Source of the DNA: JARRON01 sp037383845
GTDB lineage: Bacteria > Pseudomonadota > Gammaproteobacteria > Steroidobacterales > XN24
NCBI GenBank assembly: GCA_037383845.1
Contig: JARRON010000004.1
Location: 16,163-80,162 of the forward strand
Direction: 5' to 3'
Length of the DNA: 64,000 nt
Positions 8,846 through 16,634 of the stretch are shown in pieces (within the stretch, counting starts at the first letter, position 1; each line of letters opens with the position of its first letter). A program made the translations under genes and the position numbers. The notes beneath the pieces were generated by a model. That model was not told the origin of the DNA, searched no databases, and saw only the letters and a program-made list of their open reading frames with translations.

Positions 8846-10026
8846 GTCCGTGGCGCGTCGTTCTCAACAAGGAATTCCTCGAGGGACTGCGAGACCGGCG
8901 CACGCTGATGGCGGCATTGCTTTTCGGACCGCTGTTTGGCCCCCTGCTGTTCGGCGGCATGATCTCCCTGATCCTGGGCGGATCCATCGAGCGGAGCCGG
9001 GCGTCCGTCGAACTGCCCGTGATCGGGCTGGAGCGGGCACCCCATCTTTCCGAGCGGCTGGTGGAGGCCGCGCTGGACCCGGCGCCCTTCGCCGGCTCCG
9101 TGGAAGATGCGCGGCGCGCCGTCGAGCGGGGCGACGAGAAGCTGGTGCTGCATGTGCCGCAGGATTTCGGCCAACGGCTCCGGGCCGGCGAGCCGGCGCG
9201 GCTGGAACTGGTGCGGGACTCATCCGACCGGGAAACCAGCGAGGCCGCGAACCGGGTGGAGGCCGCCGTGGAAGGCTGGAGCCGGGAGATATCGGCCCTG
9301 AGAATGGCCGCCCGGGGCATCGCGCCGGAGCTTCTTTATCCCATGGTGATGCAGGAGATCGACGTGGCCACGCCTGCGTCCCGGGCGGTGCTCATCCTGG
9401 GAATGGTGACCTACTTCCTGATTTTCGCGACCCTCATGGGCGGACTGTATCTCGCCATCGACACCACGGCGGGGGAACGGGAGCGGGGAAGCCTGGAGCC
9501 GCTGCTGGCCCTTCCCGTCCGGCGGGACGCGCTGATCGCCGGCAAGCTGGGCGCCACCATCGCTTTCATGCTCATCGCCTGCGCGATCTGCATACTTGCC
9601 TTCGCGGTGAGCCTCAGGTTCGTGCCCTTCGCCGAGCTGGGCATCCGGCCCAACACCGGGCCGCTGGTGCTGGTCCAGATGTTCCTGCTGATGATCCCCT
9701 TCGCCTGTCTCGGCGCCGCCCTGCTGATGTTCGTCGCCAGCTTTACCCGCAGCTACCGGGAGGCCCAGAGCTGGCTGTCGGTGGTGCTGCTGATCCCCAC
9801 CATTCCCATCGCCTTCGCCGGTCTCAAGGGCATGGGGCCGAGCCTCCCCGCGATGCTGGTGCCCAGTCTTTCCCAGCACCTGCTGATCACCGAGGTCTTC
9901 AAAGGCGGCCGGCTCGATCCGCTGTTCGTGGCCGTCAGCGCGGCCAGCTCCCTGGCCGCCGCCGGACTGCTGGTGCTGGCGATCCGGGCACGGTACCGCC
10001 GGGAGAGCATCCTGGGCACGAGCTGA
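8842..10026 (+). CDS. ABC-2 type transporter permease (NatB-like)
   Basis: A 394-residue membrane protein paired with the ATPase. It has one N-terminal membrane segment (residues about 20-45), a large extracytoplasmic domain with an amphipathic middle, then five to six hydrophobic segments from about residue 180 onward, with the ABC-2 block DTTAGERERGSLEPLLALPV between them. This layout matches NatB / ABC-2 permeases that export sodium or other small solutes. The start is set by the ATGA overlap with the ATPase gene. The substrate is unknown. Position beside an exported peptidase is compatible with export of a peptide or toxin, but this is only inference. Confidence 0.9.
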   Translation: MSPWRVVLNKEFLEGLRDRRTLMAALLFGPLFGPLLFGGMISLILGGSIERSRASVELPVIGLERAPHLSERLVEAALDPAPFAGSVEDARRAVERGDEKLVLHVPQDFGQRLRAGEPARLELVRDSSDRETSEAANRVEAAVEGWSREISALRMAARGIAPELLYPMVMQEIDVATPASRAVLILGMVTYFLIFATLMGGLYLAIDTTAGERERGSLEPLLALPVRRDALIAGKLGATIAFMLIACAICILAFAVSLRFVPFAELGIRPNTGPLVLVQMFLLMIPFACLGAALLMFVASFTRSYREAQSWLSVVLLIPTIPIAFAGLKGMGPSLPAMLVPSLSQHLLITEVFKGGRLDPLFVAVSAASSLAAAGLLVLAIRARYRRESILGTS

Positions 10027-10104
10027 CCCCCCCGCCGGCCCCGGGGCGGGGTTCTGAGAGTTTCATCACATACCCCGGCGCCAGGATTGGCGATCCTCCC
10101 TGCT

Positions 10105-10128
10105 CGCCCCGACAGGATCGTCGGGGCG
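10105..10128 (+). promoter_or_regulatory. GC-rich hairpin in the leader of a diguanylate cyclase gene
   Basis: A perfect 9-bp stem, CGCCCCGAC at 10105-10113 and GTCGGGGCG at 10120-10128, encloses a 6-base loop. It ends 5 bases before the GGAGGAG ribosome-binding site of the GTG start at 10145. There is no T-run, so it is not a typical intrinsic terminator; it could modulate ribosome access or end readthrough from the ABC genes. Confidence 0.4.
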
Positions 10129-10144
10129 CCTTGGAGGAGCGGGC

Positions 10145-11350
10145 GTGCAAGAACAGGACCCGGGACTCAGGACTGCTCGCCCGCGCGCGGACATGGATGC
10201 GCGCAAGGCGGTGCGGCTCCGGAGGTTCTACATGGCGGCGGCTTCGTACGCCATGTGGGTGTCCCTTGCCCTGGTCGGATTCGCTACCGGGTTTTTCGAG
10301 CTTCCTCCGCCGGTGTTCTGGGGTTCCCTGGCCGGCGTCGTCCTGACAAATCTCTACTTCTTCCACCTGCTTAGGTCAGGCCAGAGCCTGCTCAAGCCCG
10401 ACCCCTCCATGACCTTCGCCCAGGTGGCGGTAGCCCTGTTCTGGGTGATGATTCTCATGGCCGGTGCCCGCGACGACCGCAGCACCATGCTCGTGGTTTA
10501 CGTCATCGTGATGCTCTTCGGCATCTTCCGGCTGGACAGGCTGGACTTCCTCCGCCTGAGCATGCTGGCGCTCCTGGGCTACGTCTCCGTGGTGGCCTGG
10601 GAATTCTTCCGGGACCCGCTGGCATTCGACGCCTACAGGGAAGGGCTGCGTTTGCTGGTGCTGGCAGCCTGCCTGCTCTGGTGCGTGTTCTTCGGCAGCC
10701 ACGTGGCGGAACTGCGGGCCAAGCTCAGGCGCAAGAACGAGGCCCTGCAGGAGGCGGTCAAGGACGCTCACCGCCTTGCCGACCGGGACCACCTGACGTG
10801 GGCTTACAACCGCCGCTACATCATGCAGATGGTCAAGACAGAAGCCGCCCGGGCCGAGCGTCGCCATGCGCCCTTCTCCATCGTCATCTTCGACCTCGAC
10901 CACTTCAAGAGCATCAACGACCGCTACGGACACCAGATCGGTGACCGGGTACTGACCCGCTTCGCCGACCTTGCCCGCCGCGAGTTGCGGGCCATGGACG
11001 TGATGACCACAGGCCGGCGGAACCACTGCTTCGGCCGCTACGGGGGAGAGGAATTCATCTGCATCCTCCCGGAAACCGGCCGCGACGGGGCCCGCCGCTG
11101 CGCCGAGCGCCTGCGGGTCGCCCTGGCCAAGGAGGTCTTCGAAGAGGGCATCCGCATCACCGTCTCCGCCGGCATCTCAACCTTCCGCTACGGTGAGGAA
11201 GTGGATGAAACGCTGCGCCGCGCCGACGACGCCCTGTACCGCGCCAAGGAACACGGACGGAACCAGGTGGCCGAGGAAAAGCCCCTGCGGCGGACCGGCC
11301 GATCCGGTTCGGTTGTGTCCATTTCCAAGGCCAAGGGCAACAATCACTGA
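10145..11350 (+). CDS. Membrane diguanylate cyclase (GGDEF)
   Basis: A 401-residue enzyme predicted to make cyclic di-GMP from two GTP. Five to six hydrophobic helices (about residues 30-190) form an N-terminal membrane sensor, followed by a short coiled linker (about 193-215) and a GGDEF domain. The active-site loop is GGEEF at 300-304, and FDLDHFKSINDRYGH carries the metal/GTP residues, so it should be active. An RxxD inhibitory-site motif is at 282-285, but 14 residues separate it from GGEEF instead of the usual 5, so product feedback may be altered. The GTG start has GGAGGAG five bases upstream; an ATG 48 bases downstream is an alternative. Confidence 0.93.
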   Translation: MQEQDPGLRTARPRADMDARKAVRLRRFYMAAASYAMWVSLALVGFATGFFELPPPVFWGSLAGVVLTNLYFFHLLRSGQSLLKPDPSMTFAQVAVALFWVMILMAGARDDRSTMLVVYVIVMLFGIFRLDRLDFLRLSMLALLGYVSVVAWEFFRDPLAFDAYREGLRLLVLAACLLWCVFFGSHVAELRAKLRRKNEALQEAVKDAHRLADRDHLTWAYNRRYIMQMVKTEAARAERRHAPFSIVIFDLDHFKSINDRYGHQIGDRVLTRFADLARRELRAMDVMTTGRRNHCFGRYGGEEFICILPETGRDGARRCAERLRVALAKEVFEEGIRITVSAGISTFRYGEEVDETLRRADDALYRAKEHGRNQVAEEKPLRRTGRSGSVVSISKAKGNNH

Positions 11351-11376
11351 TTCGCCGGCCCAGGCGCCACAGTCCC

Positions 11377-12726
11377 CTACTTGCCGATACAGAAGCTGGC
11401 GAAGATACGCCCCAGCAGGTCCTCGCTGGTGAACCGGCCCGTGATCTCTCCCAGGGCTTCCTGGGCCAGCCGAAGTTCCTCTGCCGCCAGCTCGCCGGCG
11501 GCGAATTCCTCCAGCTGATGCAGCGCTTCCGCCGCATGGCGCTGCGCCCTCGACAGCGCTTCCAGGTGGCGGCGGCGGGCTGAAAAGGTCCCGCCGGTTT
11601 CTCCGGTGAAGCCCACGCAGGCCTTGAGATGTTCCCGGAGGGCCGCAAGGCCGGCCCCGGTCACCGCTGAGACGCGCAGGACCGGCCGGTCGTCAGTGCC
11701 CTCCTCCAGGCCGGGATGCTCGCCGGTCAGGTCCACCTTGTTGCGCACGACCGTGGCGGGCACACCTTCTGGCAAGGCATCGGCAGGGGGCATCTCGCCG
11801 GTGGCCGCATCGACCACCACCAGAAGCCGGTCGGCTTTCTCCATGGCTGCCCGGGCCCGGCGGATGCCCTCGGTCTCGATCTCGTCGGCCTGCTCCCGCA
11901 GGCCTGCGGTATCCACCACGTGCAGTGGCATCCCGTCCACGTCGATATCTTCCCGCAGCACGTCCCGCGTGGTGCCCGGGAGGTGGGTGACGATAGCCGC
12001 CTCGTAGCCCGCGAGGCGGTTGAGGAGGCTGGACTTGCCGGCGTTCGGCACGCCTGCGATGACCACCGTCATACCGTCTCCCAGCAGCCGGCCCTGCCGT
12101 GCGGTCTCGCGGATCGGTCCAAACGCTTCGAGCAGAGACCCCAGGCGGGACCGGATTTCCGGGTCGGACAGGAAATCCACCTCCTCCTCCGGGAAGTCGA
12201 TGGCCGCCTCGATGCGCATGCGCAGGTCGGTGAGGGATGCCACCAGCGCCTCCACGGTCCGGGAGAAGGCCCCGTCCAGGGACCGCATGGCCGCCCTCGC
12301 GGCCTGCTCGGAGCTGCTGGAGATGAGATCCGCCACGGCCTCGGCCTGGGCCAGGTCCATGCGCCCGTTGAGGAAAGCCCGGCGGGTGAACTCCCCCGGC
12401 CCCGCCTCCCGGGCGCCGTGCTCCACGAGTGTGCGGACCAGGGCGGCCGCGGCCACCGGGCTGCCGTGGAGGTGAAACTCCACCACGTTCTCCCCGGTGA
12501 AGGAGTTCGGCGCCGGAAAATGCAGTACCAGTCCCTGGTCGATGACCTGTCCCTCGGCATCACGAATGTGCCGTAACCCCGCCTGGCGGGGCGCCGCCAG
12601 GCGACCGGCCACGCGGGCGCCGAGGGCGGTCGCCCGGGGCCCGGACAGGCGCAATACCGCCACGCCACCCCGGCCCGGCGGCGTGGCAATCGCCACGATG
12701 GTGTCGCGGTCACCAGGCAGGGTCAT
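11377..12726 (-). CDS. mnmE: tRNA modification GTPase MnmE
   Basis: MnmE (TrmE), 449 residues, the GTPase partner of MnmG in wobble-uridine modification. The N-terminal folate-binding domain (GRGGVAVLRLSGP) is followed by helical regions enclosing a G domain: P-loop GVPNAGKSS, TTRD in the G2 segment, DTAGLRE (G3) and NKVD (G4). The protein ends in the obligatory CIGK motif, with the catalytic Cys. In most relatives mnmE lies directly downstream of yidC; here an inverted hydrolase-OsmC gene sits between them. It converges with the diguanylate cyclase gene. Confidence 0.98.
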   Translation of the reverse strand: MTLPGDRDTIVAIATPPGRGGVAVLRLSGPRATALGARVAGRLAAPRQAGLRHIRDAEGQVIDQGLVLHFPAPNSFTGENVVEFHLHGSPVAAAALVRTLVEHGAREAGPGEFTRRAFLNGRMDLAQAEAVADLISSSSEQAARAAMRSLDGAFSRTVEALVASLTDLRMRIEAAIDFPEEEVDFLSDPEIRSRLGSLLEAFGPIRETARQGRLLGDGMTVVIAGVPNAGKSSLLNRLAGYEAAIVTHLPGTTRDVLREDIDVDGMPLHVVDTAGLREQADEIETEGIRRARAAMEKADRLLVVVDAATGEMPPADALPEGVPATVVRNKVDLTGEHPGLEEGTDDRPVLRVSAVTGAGLAALREHLKACVGFTGETGGTFSARRRHLEALSRAQRHAAEALHQLEEFAAGELAAEELRLAQEALGEITGRFTSEDLLGRIFASFCIGK

Positions 12727-12779
12727 GGGGGAGCAAAAACGCTAAAGTGGTGGCAGCCACGATCAGGGGAGCATGGACC

Positions 12780-14024
12780 ATGAACGAAGGGCGAGTCGAG
12801 TTCGCAGGCGCCCGGGGCCACAAGCTTTCGGGCCGGCTGGCGACGCCCGCGGGCAGGAAGGCCAGCAGCTGGGTGCTGTTCGCGCACTGTTTCACCTGCA
12901 CCAAGAACAGCCTGGCCGCTGCGCGCATCACCCGCGCCCTCGCGGAAAGAGGTTTCGGCGTGCTGCGGTTCGACTTCACTGGCCTGGGGGAGAGCGAGGG
13001 GGATTTCGCGGACACGGACTTCTCCGGCAATGTTGCCGACCTGCTCGCGGCGGCCCGCTGGCTGGGCGAGCACCACGGCGACGTGGAACTCCTGGTGGGA
13101 CATTCCCTGGGGGGCGCGGCGGTGCTGGAGGCCGCGCGCTCCCTGGACACGGTCCGGGCGGTGGCGACCCTCGGGGCGCCTTCGAGCCCGCGCCACCTCC
13201 TCCGGATCCTGGACAGCTCCCGGGAGGAGATCCTGGCCGAGGGATCGGCCGAAGTTGACCTGGGCGGCCGCACCTTCCGCGTCGGACGCCAGCTGCTGGA
13301 GGACCTGGAGGCCCATCCGCTGCCGGAATCGGTGGAGGAGCTGGACTGCGCCCTGCTGGTTCTCCATTCCCCCGTGGATACCGTGGTGGGCATCGAAAAC
13401 GCATCGGAGATTTTTCGCCATGCCCGGCATCCCAAGAGCTTTGTCAGCCTGGACCGGGCAGGCCACCTGCTCACCGGGAAGGCCGATGCCGCCTACGCGG
13501 CGGACGTCATAGCCGCCTGGGCGTCGCGGTACCTGCCGGACAAGGTCGCCGAGGGCACTGCCGACAGCGAGGGCGCAGTGAGGGCGGAGCTTGAGCCGGG
13601 CAGCTTCCTGACGGAGATGAACGTGGCCGGTCACAACCTGGTGTCCGACGAGCCTCCCTCGGCGGGAGGCGACGGCCAGGGGCCCTCCCCCTATGACCTG
13701 CTGGCGGCGGCCCTGGCCTCCTGCACCGCCATGACCCTTCGGCTTTACCTGGAGCACAAGAAGTGGGAATTCACCTCCGTGGGCGTCGAGGTGCGCCACG
13801 AGAAGATTCACGCCGCGGACTGCGCCGACTGTGCTACGAAGAAAGGCAAGGTTGACCGGTTCACGCGCCGCCTGGCCGTTGCCGGGGACCTGGACGCAGA
13901 CCAGCGGGCGCGCCTCGTGGACATCGCCGGCAAGTGCCCGGTGCACCGCACCCTGGAATCCGAAATCCGTGTGGAGACGGAGCTCGTGGAAGCCGCGGGG
14001 GAAGCGGCTTCATCCGACGGTTAG
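12780..14024 (+). CDS. Bifunctional alpha/beta hydrolase - OsmC family protein
   Basis: A 414-residue fusion. Residues about 1-250 form an alpha/beta hydrolase with the nucleophile motif GHSLGG and FAHCFTCTKN near the oxyanion hole. The C-terminal part, about 260-400, is an OsmC/Ohr-like peroxidase domain with both redox cysteines visible, in SCTAMTLRLYLEH and KCPVHRTLE. It also has a Cys-rich insert (DCADCATKKG), seen in this subfamily. OsmC proteins reduce organic hydroperoxides; the fused hydrolase may release acyl substrates (inference). Start chosen at ATG 12780 with a GGGGAG upstream; a GTG 33 bases earlier is possible. Its stop overlaps the yidC stop on the opposite strand. Confidence 0.92.
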   Translation: MNEGRVEFAGARGHKLSGRLATPAGRKASSWVLFAHCFTCTKNSLAAARITRALAERGFGVLRFDFTGLGESEGDFADTDFSGNVADLLAAARWLGEHHGDVELLVGHSLGGAAVLEAARSLDTVRAVATLGAPSSPRHLLRILDSSREEILAEGSAEVDLGGRTFRVGRQLLEDLEAHPLPESVEELDCALLVLHSPVDTVVGIENASEIFRHARHPKSFVSLDRAGHLLTGKADAAYAADVIAAWASRYLPDKVAEGTADSEGAVRAELEPGSFLTEMNVAGHNLVSDEPPSAGGDGQGPSPYDLLAAALASCTAMTLRLYLEHKKWEFTSVGVEVRHEKIHAADCADCATKKGKVDRFTRRLAVAGDLDADQRARLVDIAGKCPVHRTLESEIRVETELVEAAGEAASSDG

Positions 14025-15685
14025 CCCATCTTCTCGACGACCCGGTTGATCCGCCACTGCTGAAGAATGGAGAGCAGGTTGTTCACGAACCAGTACAGGA
14101 CCAGGCCGGCGGGGAAGAAGGCGAAGAACACGGTGAAAATCACCGGCAGTACCTGCATGACCTTGGCCTGCACCGGATCCGGCGGCGCCGGGTTGAGCTT
14201 CTGCTGGATCCACATGGTGACGCCCATCAGCAGCGGCAGGATGAAGTAGGGATCCTTGGCCGACAGGTCGTTGATCCACAGCATGAACGGGGCCTGGCGC
14301 ATTTCCACGCTTTCCAGGAGCACCCAGTACAGCGCGAGGAACACGGGCATCTGCACCAGGATGGGCAGGCATCCCGCCGCCGGGTTGACCTTCTCCCGCT
14401 TGTACAGGTCCATCATGGCCTGGGAAAGCTTCTGCCGGTCGTCCGCATAGCGCTCCTGCAGCGCTTTCATCCGCGGCTGGAGCTTGCGCATCTTGGCCAT
14501 GGACTTGCCGCTGGTCTCGGAGAGCTTGTAGAAGACCAGCTTGATCAGGACGGTCATGATGATGATGGCCCAGCCCCAGTTGCCGACCACGTCGTGGATC
14601 TTGGACAACAGCCAGAACAGCGGCTGGGAAATGATGGTTAGCCAGCCGTAATCCACGGTCAGACGGAGCTTGGGCGCGGTCTCCTCCAGCTGGTCCTGGA
14701 GCTTCGGTCCCACGAACAGCCGGTCGGTGAACAGGTGAGAGCCCCCGGCCTCCACCTGCACCGGCGAGCGCACGCCCGAGAGAAGAGACAGCCCGTCCGG
14801 GCGGGCGGTCGCACTGTAGGCCGCCTGGCCGTCACCCGGGATGGCGGCCGCCAGGAAATGATGCTGAATGGACGCCACCCAGCCGGAAGCCGTGGTGAAC
14901 TGCACCGGTTCCCCGACCAGGTCCCCCACGTCGAGCTTTTCGTACTTGTCGCCGTTGTAAATGACCGGGCCGATGAAGGAGTAGCTGTCCACGTCCGTGA
15001 AAGAACGTTCCTTGGGCACGTGGAGCCGCCGGATCTGGAGATAGCTGGCGCCCGTCCACGGCTGGGACCCCTGGTTGCTCACCGCCTGGTCCAGTTCCAC
15101 GCGGAAACTGCCGCGCTCGAAACGCCAGGTCTTGGTCACCGTGACGCCGTTGCCGAGCTCGGCTACCAGGGGGATCTCCAGCACGTCTGCGCCGGGCGCC
15201 AGTTCGTACTGCTCCTGCTCCGCCCGGAAAGGGGTGTCGGGTCCGGTCGTGGCGCCGTCGTCCCGGGCGCGCAGGCCCGTGCGGAAGACGAACAGCCTGG
15301 AAGGCTGCAGGCTCAGCAGCTGGACCGGAACGTCCGGATGGTCCTTGGTCACCGGATAGGTGGGCAGGGACGCGGAGACCAGGTCACCGCCGGAGAGACT
15401 GATGCGGGCGTCGAGCACGTCCGTCCTGACGGTAATGAGTTTGCCCGCCGGGCCGGGGCCGGTTACCTCGGTGACAGGCTGCTCAGGGGCGGGCTGCTCC
15501 GCCCCCGGCAGGTCCGGCAGGGCGTCAGCGGCGGGGGCTTGCAGCCCGGCCTCCGGGTCTGCCGCCGTCCCGGTCTGGCTGGCCGGCGTCGCCGGTGCCG
15601 GCCCGTAGTCGGTCATCCAGGCCTGATAGTTGAGCCAGAAAATCAGCGCAAGAGCGATCCAGAGAAAGATTCGCTGGTTATCCAT
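14021..15685 (-). CDS. yidC: Membrane protein insertase YidC
   Basis: YidC, 554 residues, inserts and folds inner-membrane proteins with or without SecYEG. It has the Gram-negative layout: an N-terminal membrane anchor (DNQRIFLWIALALIFWLNY), a large periplasmic beta domain (about 60-340), then five membrane segments with conserved NWGWAIIIMTVLIK, a cytoplasmic coiled hairpin (KMRKLQPRMKALQERY) and YWFVNNLLSILQQ near the C-terminus. It starts immediately after the yidD stop, with no gap, in the rpmH-rnpA-yidD-yidC operon. Its stop shares bases with that of the convergent OsmC fusion gene. Confidence 0.98.
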   Translation of the reverse strand: MDNQRIFLWIALALIFWLNYQAWMTDYGPAPATPASQTGTAADPEAGLQAPAADALPDLPGAEQPAPEQPVTEVTGPGPAGKLITVRTDVLDARISLSGGDLVSASLPTYPVTKDHPDVPVQLLSLQPSRLFVFRTGLRARDDGATTGPDTPFRAEQEQYELAPGADVLEIPLVAELGNGVTVTKTWRFERGSFRVELDQAVSNQGSQPWTGASYLQIRRLHVPKERSFTDVDSYSFIGPVIYNGDKYEKLDVGDLVGEPVQFTTASGWVASIQHHFLAAAIPGDGQAAYSATARPDGLSLLSGVRSPVQVEAGGSHLFTDRLFVGPKLQDQLEETAPKLRLTVDYGWLTIISQPLFWLLSKIHDVVGNWGWAIIIMTVLIKLVFYKLSETSGKSMAKMRKLQPRMKALQERYADDRQKLSQAMMDLYKREKVNPAAGCLPILVQMPVFLALYWVLLESVEMRQAPFMLWINDLSAKDPYFILPLLMGVTMWIQQKLNPAPPDPVQAKVMQVLPVIFTVFFAFFPAGLVLYWFVNNLLSILQQWRINRVVEKMG

Positions 15686-15928
15686 CTAGGGCAGCCGGGA
15701 GTCGTGTGGATGTTGGCCGGGCGGCACCGGGTCGTAACCGTGGCCGCCCCATGGATGGCAGCGGCCGATGCGCCGGGCTGCCAGCCACCCGCCCCTGAGC
15801 AGCCCGTAGCGCTCGATGGCCTCGGCGGCGTAGCTGGAGCAGGTCGGCAGGTAGCGGCAGTTGATCCCCAGCACGGGGCTCAGCAGGCGCTGATAGCAGC
15901 GGATCAGGAAGACGGCGAGCCGGCGCAT
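15686..15928 (-). CDS. yidD: Membrane protein insertion efficiency factor YidD
   Basis: An 80-residue YidD. This small membrane-associated protein aids YidC-dependent insertion. The diagnostic pattern IRCYQRLLSPVLG, CRYLPTCSSYAAEAI and CHPWGGHGYDPVP is intact, including the three conserved cysteines. It overlaps the end of rnpA by 25 bases and abuts yidC, the standard order. Confidence 0.97.
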   Translation of the reverse strand: MRRLAVFLIRCYQRLLSPVLGINCRYLPTCSSYAAEAIERYGLLRGGWLAARRIGRCHPWGGHGYDPVPPGQHPHDSRLP

Positions 15929-16353
15929 GATCGTTGAATCCGGTGGAAATGTGTTTCCAGACTGCGGGCGATGGCTCGGTTACCGGACTTCGCCGCGGGC
16001 CCACGCGCCATGACCATGATATCCACGCACGGCAGTGCCTCGCGATGCAGCCGGAACTGCTCTCTGACCAGTCGCTTGATTCGATTCCGGGCGACCGCCG
16101 ACCCCGATACGCGCCGCGCGACGGCCAGACCCAGACGTGGGCAGGCACCGTTTGCAGGGCAGGTAATCACGGTAAACAGCGCGTCCGAGCGCCGGCGACC
16201 CGACTTTAGCACCCGACGGAAGTCCCCGGGTGTTTTCAGGCGGACGCTGGCGGGAAAGGAGTGCTTTCCTGCCCGGACGACTGCCTCGGCTGCCCCGACC
16301 TGATCCGTATCAGACGGAGAGGCGGGCCCGGCCTTTGGCGCGCCGACGGGCAA
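15904..16353 (-). CDS. rnpA: Ribonuclease P protein component
   Basis: RnpA binds the catalytic RNA of RNase P and helps cleave pre-tRNA leaders. Core motifs are RLKTPGDFRRVLKSG, the RNR block AVARNRIKRLVREQFR and RLGLAVARRV. The only usable in-frame start is TTG at 16353, which lies inside rpmH and gives a 149-residue protein with about 30 extra N-terminal residues; there is no ATG, GTG or TTG between it and the conserved FPASVRL segment. The 44-base overlap with rpmH resembles, in milder form, the nested rpmH/rnpA arrangement described in Thermus. A non-canonical start closer to the core cannot be excluded. Confidence 0.93.
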   Translation of the reverse strand: MPVGAPKAGPASPSDTDQVGAAEAVVRAGKHSFPASVRLKTPGDFRRVLKSGRRRSDALFTVITCPANGACPRLGLAVARRVSGSAVARNRIKRLVREQFRLHREALPCVDIMVMARGPAAKSGNRAIARSLETHFHRIQRSCAGSPSS

Positions 16354-16444
16354 GAACCTGGCGACCCTTCTTGGTGGCCATGCGGGCGCGGAAGCCGTGG
16401 GTCCGCTTGCGACGCAGGTTGCTCGGCTGATACGTACGCTTCAT
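16310..16444 (-). CDS. rpmH: 50S ribosomal protein L34
   Basis: A 44-residue L34, with the near-invariant MKRTYQPSNLRRKRTHGFR opening and the KKGRQVLARRRAKGR tail. It is the first gene of the rpmH-rnpA-yidD-yidC operon, divergent from dnaA. Its last 44 bases also contain the start region of rnpA in another frame. Confidence 0.98.
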   Translation of the reverse strand: MKRTYQPSNLRRKRTHGFRARMATKKGRQVLARRRAKGRARLSV

Positions 16445-16503
16445 AACAAACGCCTTGACTGATCCGGGGGCGCCGGTCATTCGGGCCCGCAAAAAGGCGC
16501 AGA

Positions 16504-16532
16504 ATCGTACGCAGGCCCCGCCAGACTGTCAA
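16504..16532 (-). promoter_or_regulatory. Sigma-70 promoter of rpmH
   Basis: On the minus strand, a perfect -35 TTGACA (16532-16527) is separated by 17 bases from a -10 TACGAT (16509-16504). It lies about 60 bases upstream of the rpmH start, as expected for this strongly expressed operon. Confidence 0.55.
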
Positions 16533-16566
16533 CCTGAGGGGCTGGAGACCCTGCCTCTCCCCGGCC

Positions 16567-16595
16567 TGTGGATAACTGCAGTCTCGCGGTATAGA
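16567..16595 (+). promoter_or_regulatory. DnaA box overlapping a likely dnaA promoter
   Basis: TGTGGATAA at 16567-16575 is an exact reverse-strand match to the DnaA box TTATCCACA. A -10-like TATAGA follows at 16590-16595, with the -35 position falling inside the box. DnaA binding here would block the promoter, fitting the known autoregulation of dnaA. The ATG is 40 bases downstream. Confidence 0.55.
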
Positions 16596-16634
16596 CTGCC
16601 TCGCCTTCCCGCCCCAAGCGACCCCGAAGAAGCC

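Noticed and set aside
10105..10144. Cyclic-di-GMP riboswitch before the diguanylate cyclase
   Set aside because: Only a simple hairpin is present; the conserved GEMM core and receptor elements were not seen.
16455..16634. 60-residue N-terminal extension of DnaA
   Set aside because: The sequence is not DnaA-like and covers the DnaA box and promoter; ATG 16635 gives the standard N-terminus.
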